A stretch of DNA of 64,000 nt from Ophioceras dolichostomum. Taxonomy: Eukaryota; Ascomycota; Sordariomycetes; Magnaporthales; Ophioceraceae. Positions within the stretch are counted from its first letter, which is position 1. Each line of letters begins with the position of its first letter. Shown piece after piece: positions 35,818 to 47,699 of this stretch. The stretch is taken from positions 1-64,000 of the forward strand of contig PYST01000070.1 in the NCBI GenBank assembly GCA_003049485.1, in the 5' to 3' direction. A program made the translations under genes and the position numbers. The notes under the pieces were generated by a model. That model was not told the origin of the DNA, made no database searches, and worked only from the letters and a program-made list of their open reading frames with translations.

Positions 35818-37435
35818 GAGAGAGGAAAACCACAGCCCAAATTACTTAACCCCCACATGTTGGGAGTATAATATCAGGTGCACAGAAGGAGAGCAAGGAA
35901 ATTGCAAGATTGGAGGCTGATTATGGAGAAGGCGAAGGAGGATTCTGTAAGAGTCAAAGCAGCAGGATTGGCAGGATTGGGGAACGAATTTGATAGTGGT
36001 GGAAGGGAGATCGAGTGAGGGAGGACCTAGTAGGCACAAGCAAGAGCACGACACAGCAACGACAACAACAAGCTTTGCAGTTTAGTCGGTACCTCACGTT
36101 AGGTAGATTATTACGGGTATCATTGGCTTTGTTATAACCACGGTTTGCAATGGGCGGTCATCATGGGGTTTGGGCGGGGGTTGAAGGAGCTTTTTTCCTT
36201 TTGGGGGGTCCTCGGGTTTCCCATCACTGCGTATACGGGTAGTCAGTTCTTCGGTTCTTCCCCCCTTTTACCACCATCTTGGTCGATTAGCTAGCACTCC
36301 ATTCTTTTTTTTTTTCTCTTTCTTATGACTTTCCTTTCCGCCTTCCTCGTTTGGGTTTGTTTTTTTTCTTGCGGCAGCGAGGAATATCCATCCGGCAAGG
36401 ACAGTAAAGCGGGTGGTGACTAGTAGGTTGTGGTTTGTTACGTCTTTATCTTCTAGCTAGCTGTTCCTTCTCGGTCGCTGTCTCTTTTTAGCCTTTTCCC
36501 TCCTCCCCCTTTGTCCTAATGTCTTCCCTTTTTCTTGCTTTCACATGGCTATGACGAGCACCGCTATACCAACCACCCCTTTTGCACCTTATGACAGGAC
36601 ACGAAAAACAGAGAAGATTGAAACCAACCAAAAAAAATCAAGCGAAGCCAGGGCCATGCATCGAGGACAAGTGAAGTGTGCTGACGGCGCGGAAACAGAG
36701 GACTATGAACGACCTAGGTCCACCTGACATTGGAAGCAGGAAATTTGCTGCAGCTTTACCAGGCTAACGGGCGATGACGGTTTTATAAGCACGGCGCTGA
36801 CTGACAGGGAGGTATTCAAGACGACTGAAATGGTCATCACTGGACTGTGCTTGCTCCCTCGTGTTTCTGAAAGGGGTTTCTCGGTTTAAACAATATGCCA
36901 CCGAGTACCCAGAGAGGGGGTTGAGGGGTGAGTCAGTTTCTTGCTTTTGCGCGGGGATTTCCTATCTCATGTCGGCAAACGCAGATTCCACGGCTTCTTT
37001 TACTGGGGCAATAGGCCTCCATAAGCACATGGGCATGATTTCACTTTCCTATACAAATTAACAAACAGGAAGGCTTCTCTTTCACTGAAGATGATGGTTT
37101 GAGGTGACTGCCCACATAGAGGGCGAGAGGGGTCAAACAGCAGTTGGGGCGGACAGGGGCTTGGTATGATGACATACAGTGCCGGAAGCGGCACTTGCAC
37201 GGACCCGGAGTATCAAGATTGGCAATCGCGTCCCGCGACGCGTCAAGCTTCGAACCAATTCGTGCAACTTCATTAACACCCATGCTCTTTCAGCGTCTGG
37301 AGCTTTCTGTGGTGAAAGCAGTTGAGCTGAGCCTGAATCTCTGGGCTTATGAGAGTTCACCAAGCACGACATTAATTTATTTCTTGCTTCTTCTGCCTAT
37401 TCGTTGAAGAGCATATCGCTTCACCGTCGCCAGTG
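35818..37435. other. Intergenic: UFD4 3' flank and next promoter
   Basis: Contains the UFD4 3' untranslated region and the promoter of the following gene. T-rich tracts occur at 36304-36375. No protein-like frame or RNA gene was seen. Confidence 0.5.
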
Positions 37436-40400
37436 ATGGCGCCACAAACGCGGTCCGGCCGGAAGCCCGCCGCAAAGGCCTCGTCGAGCTCGACGGCGGG
37501 CAGGGTGTACCGACATGCCCCACCGGCTCCTCAACAGTCCCGGTTCCTGGCCCAGCGCAAGACCATCAAGACTTACGGGAGGCAGAATCCCACGGCTGCC
37601 CGGGCAGCGCTGCTCAGGCAGCAGACCATGACCCAGATGACCTACCTGGTCCCTTCCCAGCCGGATGCTGGGGAAGAGGGTGGAGAGGAGATGGCAGCAG
37701 CTGAGGAAGCCGAAGCCGAAGTCGAACGGCCGAAGAAAAGGAGGAAGATCGTGCGGGATCCGCCGAGATCGTCGTACCATACACAGACCTTGACACAACT
37801 CGTTTCTTCTGCGAGGGGGGACGACGAGAACCAAGAACCGATCGTCATCAGTGAGTCGGAAGACGACAACTTGCTCGACTTGGCTAGTCCTGTGCGCAGG
37901 AGAGCCTCCCCGCCTGCTCCCGAACGGCGACAGGGAGGCGGCGATGGAGGCACTTTCGTCGCGACGGCCGCAGTTGGCCCTGGCCCGCAAACACCGCGCA
38001 ACAAGAAACGAAGAGCAAGGGATGAGTCGCCTCCGAAGCAACCATCACCAGACGCCAGCTTACTCTTGCGACAAATAAGCCCTCTCGGCCCGCCACGGTC
38101 GCCGCTACAGCAGAAGACTTCGAATGCAATCGCAACTGCGGCTCGCTCGGCTGAGGGGGTGGCGAAGAGGACTCCCATATCCCGCGACGCGGTGATACCT
38201 GATTCGTTCAGCTCGGCTGGCACGATCATGATGGCGAGCAGCCAGCGATCGGGTGGCTCTTTGAACAATCGCAGCCCGCTTAAGGAGTTGGTAGCGATGT
38301 CATCACAGCCACGCCGTTCCCCTCGCCAGCACCTTGCAGACATCGCGTTTGCCGCAGCCGGAGGTGTGACAGTAGCAAAGGGAACAGGAGAGGCTAGCAC
38401 CCCGACCTGGACAGGGGGTGGTGCATATGCTGTGCGAAGAGGCCGTAGGTCGGATCTTAAGGAGATTCCGGACTCGGACGACGAGCTTAGCCTGGGCCCG
38501 ACGCCGCAGAAGAGTGTTCCTCGCTTGGATACCATCGCGGAGGCGGAGAGTAGTGCTAGCGACCTCAGCCCCGCGCCGGCGACGCCGACTCCCTTGCCGA
38601 GGAGGAACGCGGTCTCGGTGGGTACTGTTGGTGCTGGCGTTGATGATGATGAGACGCAATCTGAACCGGGTAACCCGACCCCGCTTCCGAGGAGAGGAGG
38701 AGGGGTTTTCCAGTCCGCGCAGGAGATTGTGGCGGAGGTTGAGATCAGCGAGACCGAGTCTGAGCCGGAGTCAGAGCCGGAGTCAGAGCCGGAGTCAGAG
38801 CCGGAAGCCGAGTTGGAACTTCGACCCCAGCCAGAACCGGACCAGCGTGAGGACGAACGAGAAGACCAGCAAGTGTACCAGCAAGAGGAGGATGACCGCG
38901 AGGATGAAGAGCCTCTGCATGGTCCAGAGAGTCCTTCACCGTCTCAGCGACGCCGTACTGTCTCTCAGACAGCCAGAGAATCACGCTCAACTCTCTCGTG
39001 GCCCGGACGGGGATCCACCGTACCTCTGGGTCTGGAGATAGAGGACTCTGATTCAGACGCTGGATTTCCCAGTCCCCTGCCACAAAAAGGGTCTAGTCAA
39101 ATCCTCCCGGCAGCTAGGTCTGCGGAGGTAACACCAGCCCGCACACAGCGAGTCTCACACCCTCGCCTTGACAGCGATGTTGCTGTCGGGATCAGTTCTG
39201 ATGTCCTTACATCGGCGACTAAGCCTGTTGAGCATCCTGCGGTAGTTGCCACGAGCGATGCAGAGGAAGAAGACACGCCACTCTCATCACCAGATCCTAA
39301 GCCGTCTCAGCAACGAACAGACTCCAGTCCAACGATCGAGAGAAGGAAGCCCAACACACAACGCCAAACGCAATTTCATACGCAAGGCTTCACACAAGAC
39401 CATGCGGACGGTCACACGCAATGCTTCACACAGGGACAAACCCAAATGGAGAGCCAGCGGGTGCCTATGGAGATCATCCGAAAGATGCCGCTCCCAACAG
39501 CCCGATCTGACATCGTGCTGACGATTCACGAGACCCGAGTGGAGCAAATAGCGGAGGGCTGGCGAAACCACGAGTTCCTCCACGAGAAGCTTCCCGAATC
39601 GATCGTCCGCATATGGATCTTCGTGGCAGCCCCCGTGAACGAGCTCCAATACATGGCGACCCTGGGCGAGGCGAAAGAACCGGGACAGGTCGACGGCAGC
39701 ACGGGCTACGGGAACCACGAGTTCAACGCCGGCCTGACAAAGTACAAGTTCGCGTACGAGCTCACGCAGGTGTACAAGCTCGCCAACGCTGTCGGGCTCG
39801 AGCGCATGAAGGCGAGCGGCTGGACGGGGGGCAACCAGCGGTACTGGTACCTCCCGCCTGCTGTCGTGGGCGCCCTGCTGGCCAACCTGGAGAGAGATCT
39901 CTTTATCGTGCCCCTGCAGACCCAGTCGCAGGGTGCTGCCTCAGAGGGCGGCGGCGTTTCCATCTCGCAGCAGCTTGAGGCACAGATACATAGCGACATC
40001 ACCCAGGCGACGCAGTTCGCGGCTGGTGACGCTGCTGGAGAGATTCAAGAGGAGGACGAAGTCATCCCGTCCAGCCAGAAGCCGCTGGAGCCTCCGGCCT
40101 CGTCAACGCTCATAGGCTCGGGCTTAGGATCGCGGTCCGGCTCTCGTTCCTCGAGATTTCCACGCTCGTCACAATTCCACTTCGCAGAGCCTCCTCCGCC
40201 GTCATCGACATTCACCCCACGAGCGTCGCAGCGCTTACGGCAGCATCAACTGCAGCGGCAGCAGCAGGCTAGGCATCGCCAGTCGCAAGGATCGCAGGTT
40301 TCACAGAAGACTGTCGGATTGCCATGGAACAAGAAGAAGGTAGTCACTTTCTCGCAGGCCACCACCGCCAGCCAGCCATCCAGTCAGGATCAGCCGTCGC

Positions 40401-40723
40401 CGGAGAAGCCGTCGCTTCCTCTCCCTCGGCGGCCGTCGTCGCTGTCGGGTTCTAGCTTTTCGATACCCGGCGAGCCTGTCAATGACGATGACGATGACGA
40501 CTTTGTCCTCGGTAGTTGTCACGGCCATGACGACGACCACGGAGAAGGAGGCAGAAGCGGCAACGTTGGCGGTAGTGGTAGTGCCGGCCAGCATTACAAC
40601 TCCTCCTCGGCTGATTCGACACAGCTTGTGCTTCCGGAGAGTCTGTTGCGCGACGACGTGATGACGGAGCGGCCGCCACCTGTTATTTTGGACTCGGATG
40701 ACGAGGGGGACGATCTAGATTGA
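37436..40723 (+). CDS. Nuclear-type protein with SQ/TQ cluster, SUMO-interaction-like motifs and PUA/ASCH-like domain
   Basis: Intronless, 1095 aa, from ATG 37436 (the frame continues one GTG codon upstream) to TGA 40721-40723. Most of the protein is disordered: basic N-terminus (RSGRKPAAKA), a KKRRK nuclear-localisation-like motif, and hydrophobic-acidic motifs EPIVISESEDD (about 134-144) and PPVILDSDDEGDD (C-terminal end) that match SUMO-interaction consensus. Residues about 640-680 are packed with TQ/SQ dipeptides (HTQGFTQ, HTQCFTQGQTQ). Residues about 688-821 form the only globular part: DIVLTIHETRVEQIAEGWRN, then VRIWIFVAAPVNELQYM and NQRYWYLPPAVVGALL, which look like a PUA-like ASCH/EVE fold. 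This suggests a chromatin or DNA-damage role; I know of no characterised member. Confidence 0.75.
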   Translation: MAPQTRSGRKPAAKASSSSTAGRVYRHAPPAPQQSRFLAQRKTIKTYGRQNPTAARAALLRQQTMTQMTYLVPSQPDAGEEGGEEMAAAEEAEAEVERPKKRRKIVRDPPRSSYHTQTLTQLVSSARGDDENQEPIVISESEDDNLLDLASPVRRRASPPAPERRQGGGDGGTFVATAAVGPGPQTPRNKKRRARDESPPKQPSPDASLLLRQISPLGPPRSPLQQKTSNAIATAARSAEGVAKRTPISRDAVIPDSFSSAGTIMMASSQRSGGSLNNRSPLKELVAMSSQPRRSPRQHLADIAFAAAGGVTVAKGTGEASTPTWTGGGAYAVRRGRRSDLKEIPDSDDELSLGPTPQKSVPRLDTIAEAESSASDLSPAPATPTPLPRRNAVSVGTVGAGVDDDETQSEPGNPTPLPRRGGGVFQSAQEIVAEVEISETESEPESEPESEPESEPEAELELRPQPEPDQREDEREDQQVYQQEEDDREDEEPLHGPESPSPSQRRRTVSQTARESRSTLSWPGRGSTVPLGLEIEDSDSDAGFPSPLPQKGSSQILPAARSAEVTPARTQRVSHPRLDSDVAVGISSDVLTSATKPVEHPAVVATSDAEEEDTPLSSPDPKPSQQRTDSSPTIERRKPNTQRQTQFHTQGFTQDHADGHTQCFTQGQTQMESQRVPMEIIRKMPLPTARSDIVLTIHETRVEQIAEGWRNHEFLHEKLPESIVRIWIFVAAPVNELQYMATLGEAKEPGQVDGSTGYGNHEFNAGLTKYKFAYELTQVYKLANAVGLERMKASGWTGGNQRYWYLPPAVVGALLANLERDLFIVPLQTQSQGAASEGGGVSISQQLEAQIHSDITQATQFAAGDAAGEIQEEDEVIPSSQKPLEPPASSTLIGSGLGSRSGSRSSRFPRSSQFHFAEPPPPSSTFTPRASQRLRQHQLQRQQQARHRQSQGSQVSQKTVGLPWNKKKVVTFSQATTASQPSSQDQPSPEKPSLPLPRRPSSLSGSSFSIPGEPVNDDDDDDFVLGSCHGHDDDHGEGGRSGNVGGSGSAGQHYNSSSADSTQLVLPESLLRDDVMTERPPPVILDSDDEGDDLD
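38756..38805. repeat. 12-bp tandem repeat encoding Ser-Glu-Pro-Glu
   Basis: About four copies of GAGTCAGAGCCG in the coding sequence of the PUA-like protein, giving an acidic SEPE repeat. Likely variable in copy number between strains. Confidence 0.85.
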
Positions 40724-42099
40724 GTCTGTATGACATAGAACTGTCCCGAACGCCTAGTGGGTTCACTGTGGATTTGGCTTTAGGTTTTTCAAACCACCCA
40801 ACTCCTCAACGCTTCAGTTGCAGCTGTATCTACGCACATCACCATGGGGCTCACACATATCAAGCATGTATGCACCTGCCGTGCATTAACTACCACTTTG
40901 AGATTTACAGAACTACCGGGACCGACCCGTCAATTCGTGAATTGCTAGAGTTACCAACGGACAGGCGCGAGGGTACCCAAGTGAGGTGGGCAAGCGTCAA
41001 ATGTCTGTCAGAGAGTGGAGATGCCGGATGTTGATCTTTCAGTGGGCAGCTTTGAAACCTGATTGCCCCGGTGCGTGTGAAACAGGTAGACGCAGGCACT
41101 CCGAATTGTTCTTTTTTATTCCGCGTACTGTCTATCACCGCCTCAACCTAGCTCATCTATCTTCAATGCATGATCTGCATGACGGAGTTTGCTTGCTCGG
41201 ACGGGGACGGGGCTGCCACGGTAGTAGCATCACTGGCCAACGCAAGGCCCTCTCCCACACACACAGATAGCAGCATTCGTGTCCACAAATGAGAGATCCA
41301 GAAGATTGACTCCACGTGTACAGGGCCTCTCCCTCCGAACTGGACTGTGTCTAGGGAATTATGCGGATAGTAAATCAATGGGAATCACGATGATCGACTT
41401 GGAGTTTTCGAAGATCGTGTCTCGTAACTGACTGAACTACCTTGCTGAGCAATTTCGAAAATCCGTCATGTTGGCGTCACATGGGAGGCAGAAGCTTGTC
41501 TGAGGATGCTTGTGGTGGTGCTTCTCCTGCATCGAAGTGGCGCACAGTGCTCGCCAACATTCGAAGTTGCTGTCGGGAGCCCCCTTCAGGAGTGTAGTGC
41601 TGTACTGGTGTGGCGCACGGACCCCACCAATTGATGCAACAGGAGCCTCTCGCCTTTGGAGACACAGCACATTGTTTTTGCGAACATCGAATGCCGTCGC
41701 TTCAGACAGATCTCCCGACCCCGACCGACTCTCGTTTCCAGCCAACGCCTTGCCGCTCCCATTCGAGGCAAACGACATCTAGGCACTCCGGCCTTTGGGA
41801 GAGACGATCTTCCCGCGCCCGACGTTCCGTTCCGCCCTGCGCCGATAATTCCGTAACGACCTACCCCTAAGGTTTGCTGTGGCCTCAGCCCAGTCCAGCT
41901 GCCTGCCGAGTGGTGCCGGCTCCTCGGTTCCGTCCCCGGATGGGCACCAGCGGCTAGCAATAGGGATCGGGCCACGACGACGAAGATGCGTAGTAGCGGT
42001 GCTGCTGCATCAACTCCACCTCCCATGCCGGATCAAACCCGACGACGAAGACGTTCATGAGCTCGATCACAGGAGCCACAGCAGTCGCCGGCGTGCAAG
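40724..42099. other. Intergenic, promoter of SEC3
   Basis: No gene recognised. Several short frames overlap on both strands without domains. The 3' part serves as the SEC3 promoter and leader. Confidence 0.5.
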
Positions 42100-45000
42100 A
42101 TGGATCCCTCGCGCCTGAACGGGCCCAACGGCCGCGAGATGACGAAGGCGGAGCGATACGAAGACGAAAAGCGTCGCATAGTTGAGAGCTGCTTCAGCAA
42201 GAAGGATGAAGATGGTTCGAGTAAGACTTGCCCGTCTCTTCATTTCCTTCCCTCCGCTTGACTGCCTGGCCTGGCGACAAGACTCTCTCCTCTCCTTGCG
42301 GCCTTCCCGGAGCTACCTCAGTCCCCAAACCCGACGTCGTGATGCCGTGTTAGGCGAGAGCATCCATCGTCATACAGGCTCCAAACAACACTCCATCCCC
42401 CTCCCAGGACCTAGACTCACTAATTGTCCCCGTATAGTACTCGAAACCTACATCACACACCTCAAAATCACCGAATTCGCGTCCCATCCTACTACTCCAC
42501 CACCACCCCAAGCCGTGACACCACAGTCGAAAAAGCCCCGCGTCATTATCGTCGCTGTGCGCAAGTCCGGACGCGTCCGCATGCACAAATCAAAGGAGAA
42601 CCCCAACGGCTCCTTCTCGATCGGCAAGACATGGAATCTCGACGACCTTACAGCCATCCAATCCTTCACCGGGCCGACGGCGAACCCAGAGTACAAGCAG
42701 TGGGCCGGCGATTGCGGCTTCGTCGTCACGCTTGGGAAGCCATACTACTGGCAAGCCCACACCGACAAAGAGAAGAGGTTCTTCATTGCCAGCCTGCTCA
42801 AGATATACGGGAAGTACACAGGCGGCAAGGTACCAGAGCTGTCGGGCTTCGACCAGCGCGAGCAGGACCATGTGGTTGACGGGGCGGCCCGCCGGCAGCC
42901 TCTCCAACAGTTCTCTCCACAGCCATCGGCGACACGATCCCCCTACGTTGTAGAGCAGCAGCAGCGCTCGGCAGCCCCATCGCCGATGCCCAGCCAGCCG
43001 CCAATTCCAGAGCGGGGTCAGCCTTCCCCCTTCCCCGATCGCACGCCTGTGCCAGACCGATCCCCGATGCCCGGCTCGCCCGCGACCGGTGGGCTTGCGA
43101 ACACATCTGCCGCCAACATCAGGCCAAACGGGCAGGATTATACTCGGGTTCCCCCGCCCAGGGGCCAGCTGAGGGATGGCAACGCCTCACCTGTCGGTAG
43201 CTTCGACTCGTCGCGTTCGAACCCCGCTGCGCTACGCCGCCTCGCTAGCTCGAACCGGAGCCAAGACTCGGTTGGGGCGTCCTCCCTGACGGCCAGGAGC
43301 GAAGACGGCGGCAGCATCTCGACTACACGATCGCGAGACCGCGTACCCGTGAACGGCACGTCGGCATACGCGGTCCCGTCCGCCGATCAGTCCCCTCGCG
43401 AAGAACGACCTCCGGAACGGAAGCGACCGCCTATGGACCCTGCTAGGCCGCAGGGATTCCAAGATGACAGCCTTGTGCCCGCGCCATTGATGGGTGCTCG
43501 CCGAGACCGAGAACCTGCTGTACCCCCGCGAAGCGTCGCTCGCAAACCTTCGGTCGCGTCGCGTTCAGAAATAGTCCCGGATAGTGCGCCGGGCACCGAG
43601 CGGTCGACCCCGGTTCTGGAACAAAGCCGATTCGAGAAGAGCCCCGCCGGCATGAACGGGGCATTCTCCAAGCCCGCCGACACACCACCCCCTCCAGTCG
43701 CCCCGGTTCCGGAAGAGTCATTATCGCCACCTGAAACGCCCTCGGAAGCGCCGAGCACGCCAGAGGAGGAGTCGAGACCTGGCCTGGGCCCCATGATCAA
43801 GTCGAAAAAGTCGAGGGGAGAAATCAAAGGTGCATTGTGGAAAGCTGCTACCGCGGCGGGAGCCTTCAGACCAAGACCTGGTGGAGCTGGAGACAGGTTG
43901 CGACAGGCCCAGAACAAGACCAGCAACGAGCCCGACGGCATCACGGGCGTCGTGCCCGCGCCTCCCCGGCCCGTTTCTACAGAGAAGCCCAAGCCACCAC
44001 CGCCGAGCGAGATCCCCGAAGTTAAGATCACGGTCCCCAACTCGAGCCGGCCCAACAGTGGTGTACCCCTGGAGGTCAAGGAGCAGGACAAGGAGAAGGC
44101 GGACGCTGCCGCTAAGGAGGCCAAAGAGGCCGCGAGGCAGTCCGTCGTGGTGGGCAACGACATCAAGTATCTTGCCAGCCTCGGCGTCGACCCGACGATC
44201 CTCGACAAGCGGAGCATAGAGTACACCAAGTGGCTCGACTACTTCGGCTGGATCCCTGGAGACCAGATGCGGACGCGCGTGTTCGACGACCTGAAGATCG
44301 ACATCGACCGCGAGCTGAACAAGGCGCAGGCCGGCGGCTGGCTCGCGCGGTTCCGGGAGGAGGATGAGCGCGTCGAGGCGATCAAGAAGGGTATCGATCT
44401 GTCGATACAGGAGTGCGAGGAGCTGGATAATCTCCTGACCTTGTACAGTGTCGAACTATCTGTGAGTACACATATACGACCGTTTTCGGCAAGATGATGT
44501 GGTCGGCCGGGTGTTGTTCTGCTGACTAACCAACTTGCGCACAAACAGACCTTATCGGAAGATATTGCGTACATAGAAGCCCAGGGCCAAGGTCTGCAAG
44601 TCCAGGCGGCCAACCAGAAGCTACTGAAGAAGGAGCTGGAGTCTCTCCTTGACACGTGCGCCATCACTGGAGCCGACCTAGAGTCGTTGAGAGTTGCGCC
44701 ACTCGATAGCACTGCCGGCCTCGAGGAGATCGAGGCTGCATTGGTCACCCTCTACAAGGCGATGCTGAAGATCGACCCGACCATGGGCAACCCGGAAACC
44801 AGGAAGAGCGAGGACGAATCCGGCGACGCGTCCATCGGCCTCAACAGCGACTACGGCAAGATGCGCATGGTCCAGGAGAAAAAGGAGATGTACATGTCCG
44901 AGAGCAACGTGTTCATGCGGCGGCTTGTGGCGTTCATGGCCGCGCAGTTCGACGAGGCATACAGCCAGACGAAGAGGGCCGTCGACGGGCCCATGTCGAA

Positions 45001-46902
45001 AAAGGTGGATCCACGCAACCACGACGCGGGGAGGGACATGCTGTGGAGGTACAGCCCTCTGATCCTCTACTCGCGGGATGTCGACCTGGACAACTGGAAC
45101 CGCATCATCCAGATCTACCAGGACAAGAGCCACCCCGTCTACAAGGGCGAGTTCCGCGACGCGCTCGACTCGTGGCGCCGCAACTCCAAGGCCACGCAGA
45201 ACGACGACGCGGACCTGCTGTTCACGACCCAGCTGGACAAGCAGCACGACGGATCCGGGAGCGGCGGCGGCGGCGTCGTCAGCGGGGGCGCCATCGGAAT
45301 CGCCACGGCCGCGCGCAAGCTCACGGTCAAGCGGACGCAGAACCTCGCGCGCACGTTCCGGGGCAACGAGAGCAAGACCAGCCTGGCGTCCGAGAAGTCG
45401 CCCACGTCGTCCTCGGGTAATATGCAGCCGCAGCACAGCCAGGCGTGGGAGGCGTTCGCGGGCGCCATGGACGAGCTGCTGCCGCTGGTGGAGATGGAGC
45501 AGAACTTCGTCGTCGACTTCTTCCACGCCACGACGCTGGAGCACCTCGATTTTCCCGATGCGGTGGCGTCCGTGAGGCCGCAGAACCGGCGCGGCGGCGA
45601 TTTGAGGCGCCATCGCCTGATGGAGCCCGATCGGGAGCTGGCGAGGAGGGTCACCCGCGCGATGGAGGTGATCTTTTCGTTTTTGGAGCAGGAGCTGCAG
45701 AAGTTTATCGATTGGGTCTTGTCCTGCAATCCTATGTAAGTTTTTGTTCTCTGTTCCGCTTTTGCTACTCCCCTTTTCCCCCATTCGGTTGGTTTCCGCC
45801 GCCGCCACCAGTTGCGTCTCACTAACGGCATCACCTCGCTCCGATTTGCAGCCAAGGCGTCGGCGTCCTCGCGACCCTCGAGCGCAAGATGGCAGACATG
45901 TCCCAGTCGAACCAGGACTTCACGAACAACATCCTCCAGAAGCTCCACGGCACCTTGGAGGGCAGGTTTAAGAAGTTCGTGGACGAGCAGATCCGGGCTA
46001 TCGAGGAGACGAAAGTCAAGATCAAGAAGCGCAAGGGCGTCATCCCTTTCATACGCATCTTCCCGCACTTCAGCGCCGCGGTCGAAAACATGCTCGCCGA
46101 CTACGAGTCCAGCGGCCCGGCGGCCACGGGGGTGCGTCGCACAGTGGACCGCGGGTACGACCGCATTCTCAAGTCCATGTTCGACTCCGTCAAGGTCATC
46201 GCGCGCGACAACCCGGCCGTGTCAGCGGCGGCGGCAAGCTCCCTGGCGGACCCGGAGGATAAGGAGGCGCTGAACTTCCACATCCTGCTGATCGAGAACA
46301 TGAACTACTTCTTGGACGAGGTCAACCGTGTGCAGCAGCAATCTTCTTCCCCAGCCGGTGGCGCTGCGGGTAATTCCGGAGTGGAAGTCCTAGAAGACTG
46401 GAAGGAGGCGGCGTCCACGGAGCTGGCGGAGCACATGTCTCTGTACCTCAACGCCGTGATGCGTCGACCCCTCGGAAAGCTCCTGGAGCACCTCGAGAAC
46501 GTCGAGGCACAGCTCGCCTCGGGGAAGAGCCCGTCAGCGGTGGCGGCGCAGCCGAGCAACAACAAGGCCGCGTTCAACAAGGTCCTGGGCGGGTACGACG
46601 CGAGGGAGGTGAGGAAGGGGTTGGAGGCACTGAAGAAGAGGGTGGAGAAGCATTTCGGTTGGTCTGATGTGGCCGCCGGTAATGCTAATGCTGCTGAAGA
46701 GGGAGGAAGCATGGCGAGCTTGACTGGGCCGAGCGAGCATACGCAGGGATTGGTCAATAGGGTGCTGAAGGAGTGCGAGAAGTTTTATGGGGAGGTGGAG
46801 ATTCGCATTTCGAACATCACGACGAATGTGTATGGGGGGGATGTGCTGTTCGAGTGGCCTAGGGGGGAGGTCAAGGCTGCGTTTGCAAATATTGGGAGGT
46901 GA
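42100..46902 (+). CDS. SEC3: Exocyst complex component Sec3
   Basis: Exons 42100-42220, 42438-44461, 44549-45735 and 45852-46902 encode 1460 aa; introns of 217, 87 and 116 nt all have GT-AG ends and restore frame. The N-terminus (MTKAERYEDEKRRIVESCFSKK) leads into the Sec3 PIP2/Rho1-binding PH-like domain, residues about 41-165 (ITHLKITEF, VRKSGRVRMHKSK, SFSIGKTWNLDDL). A long Pro/Ser-rich disordered region follows to about 570. A charged Lys/Glu/Ala helix (near 578-605) and the conserved C-terminal helical bundle come next (SLGVDPTILDKRSIEYTKWL, YIEAQGQGLQVQAANQKLL, VLATLERKMADMSQSNQDF). Sec3 marks exocytic sites at the plasma membrane and anchors the exocyst for vesicle tethering at hyphal tips. 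Size is usual for filamentous fungi. Confidence 0.95.
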
Positions 46903-47699
46903 GGGGAACGAGGCGGGTGTGCATGGAGGGGTTTGATACTGTGTGCTGCTTTTGCGTCGCGGTGTCTCTTTTTTTCTTCTTTGCTTTCGTTTTGGCATCG
47001 CTTGTTCTCTGTAATTAGCCTTTCCCTCTATTTCTTTCGCCATCAGTAGTAGTTCAGGCTTGATAAACGGATGGGGAAGATTTCGCTGGTCATGTGGTGG
47101 TGATTGTGGGGAAGGGAAAAGGGGATGGGCGATGGGTGGGCGATGATGTTGATGATACCACCGCCCATTCCTCGCGCGGCACCATGCTGGGAGCCAAATA
47201 TGAATGGACTGGCTGGGCTGGCTTGTCTGGGCAGCCTCGTCTCTATCGTTTCCTGATCTTGATTTATTTGAGTTCCTCCTGAGTTCCTCCTGTTTTCGGC
47301 GCTGCCATCTTGTGAGTGGCATCATCGCTTATTTGGAGATGCTCTTGTTTGGCACTGTTTATGGTCCTGCGAATAGGCGGTGGCCCTCCATCTTCAGCAT
47401 CGGAGCACAGTGACGGAGAAGAGGGGCAAAAAAAGGATTCATAGGTAGGTATAGTCACATCATCATGATTCATTACATTTGACTCCCTATTACTTCCTCT
47501 CTACCCCGTATACATGGTCTAGCTAACAACATGCTTTTTGCTCGAAGGTTCTCGTCTTGGTGCTTTTGTATATGCTCGCGTAGTACCCTCAGCTACTGCC
47601 AGCCAGAGGGCCATCAGAAAAGATGGATGATGCTCTCAAAAGTAACGACAGTACAGAATCGAAAAAAAAGGTGATCACGAGCCCCCACTAGGTGCGTAC
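46903..47699. other. Convergent 3' flanks
   Basis: About 800 bases between the SEC3 stop and the stop of the converging minus-strand gene. A 10-base direct repeat GAGTTCCTCC occurs at 47270-47290. No coding frame is supported. Confidence 0.5.
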
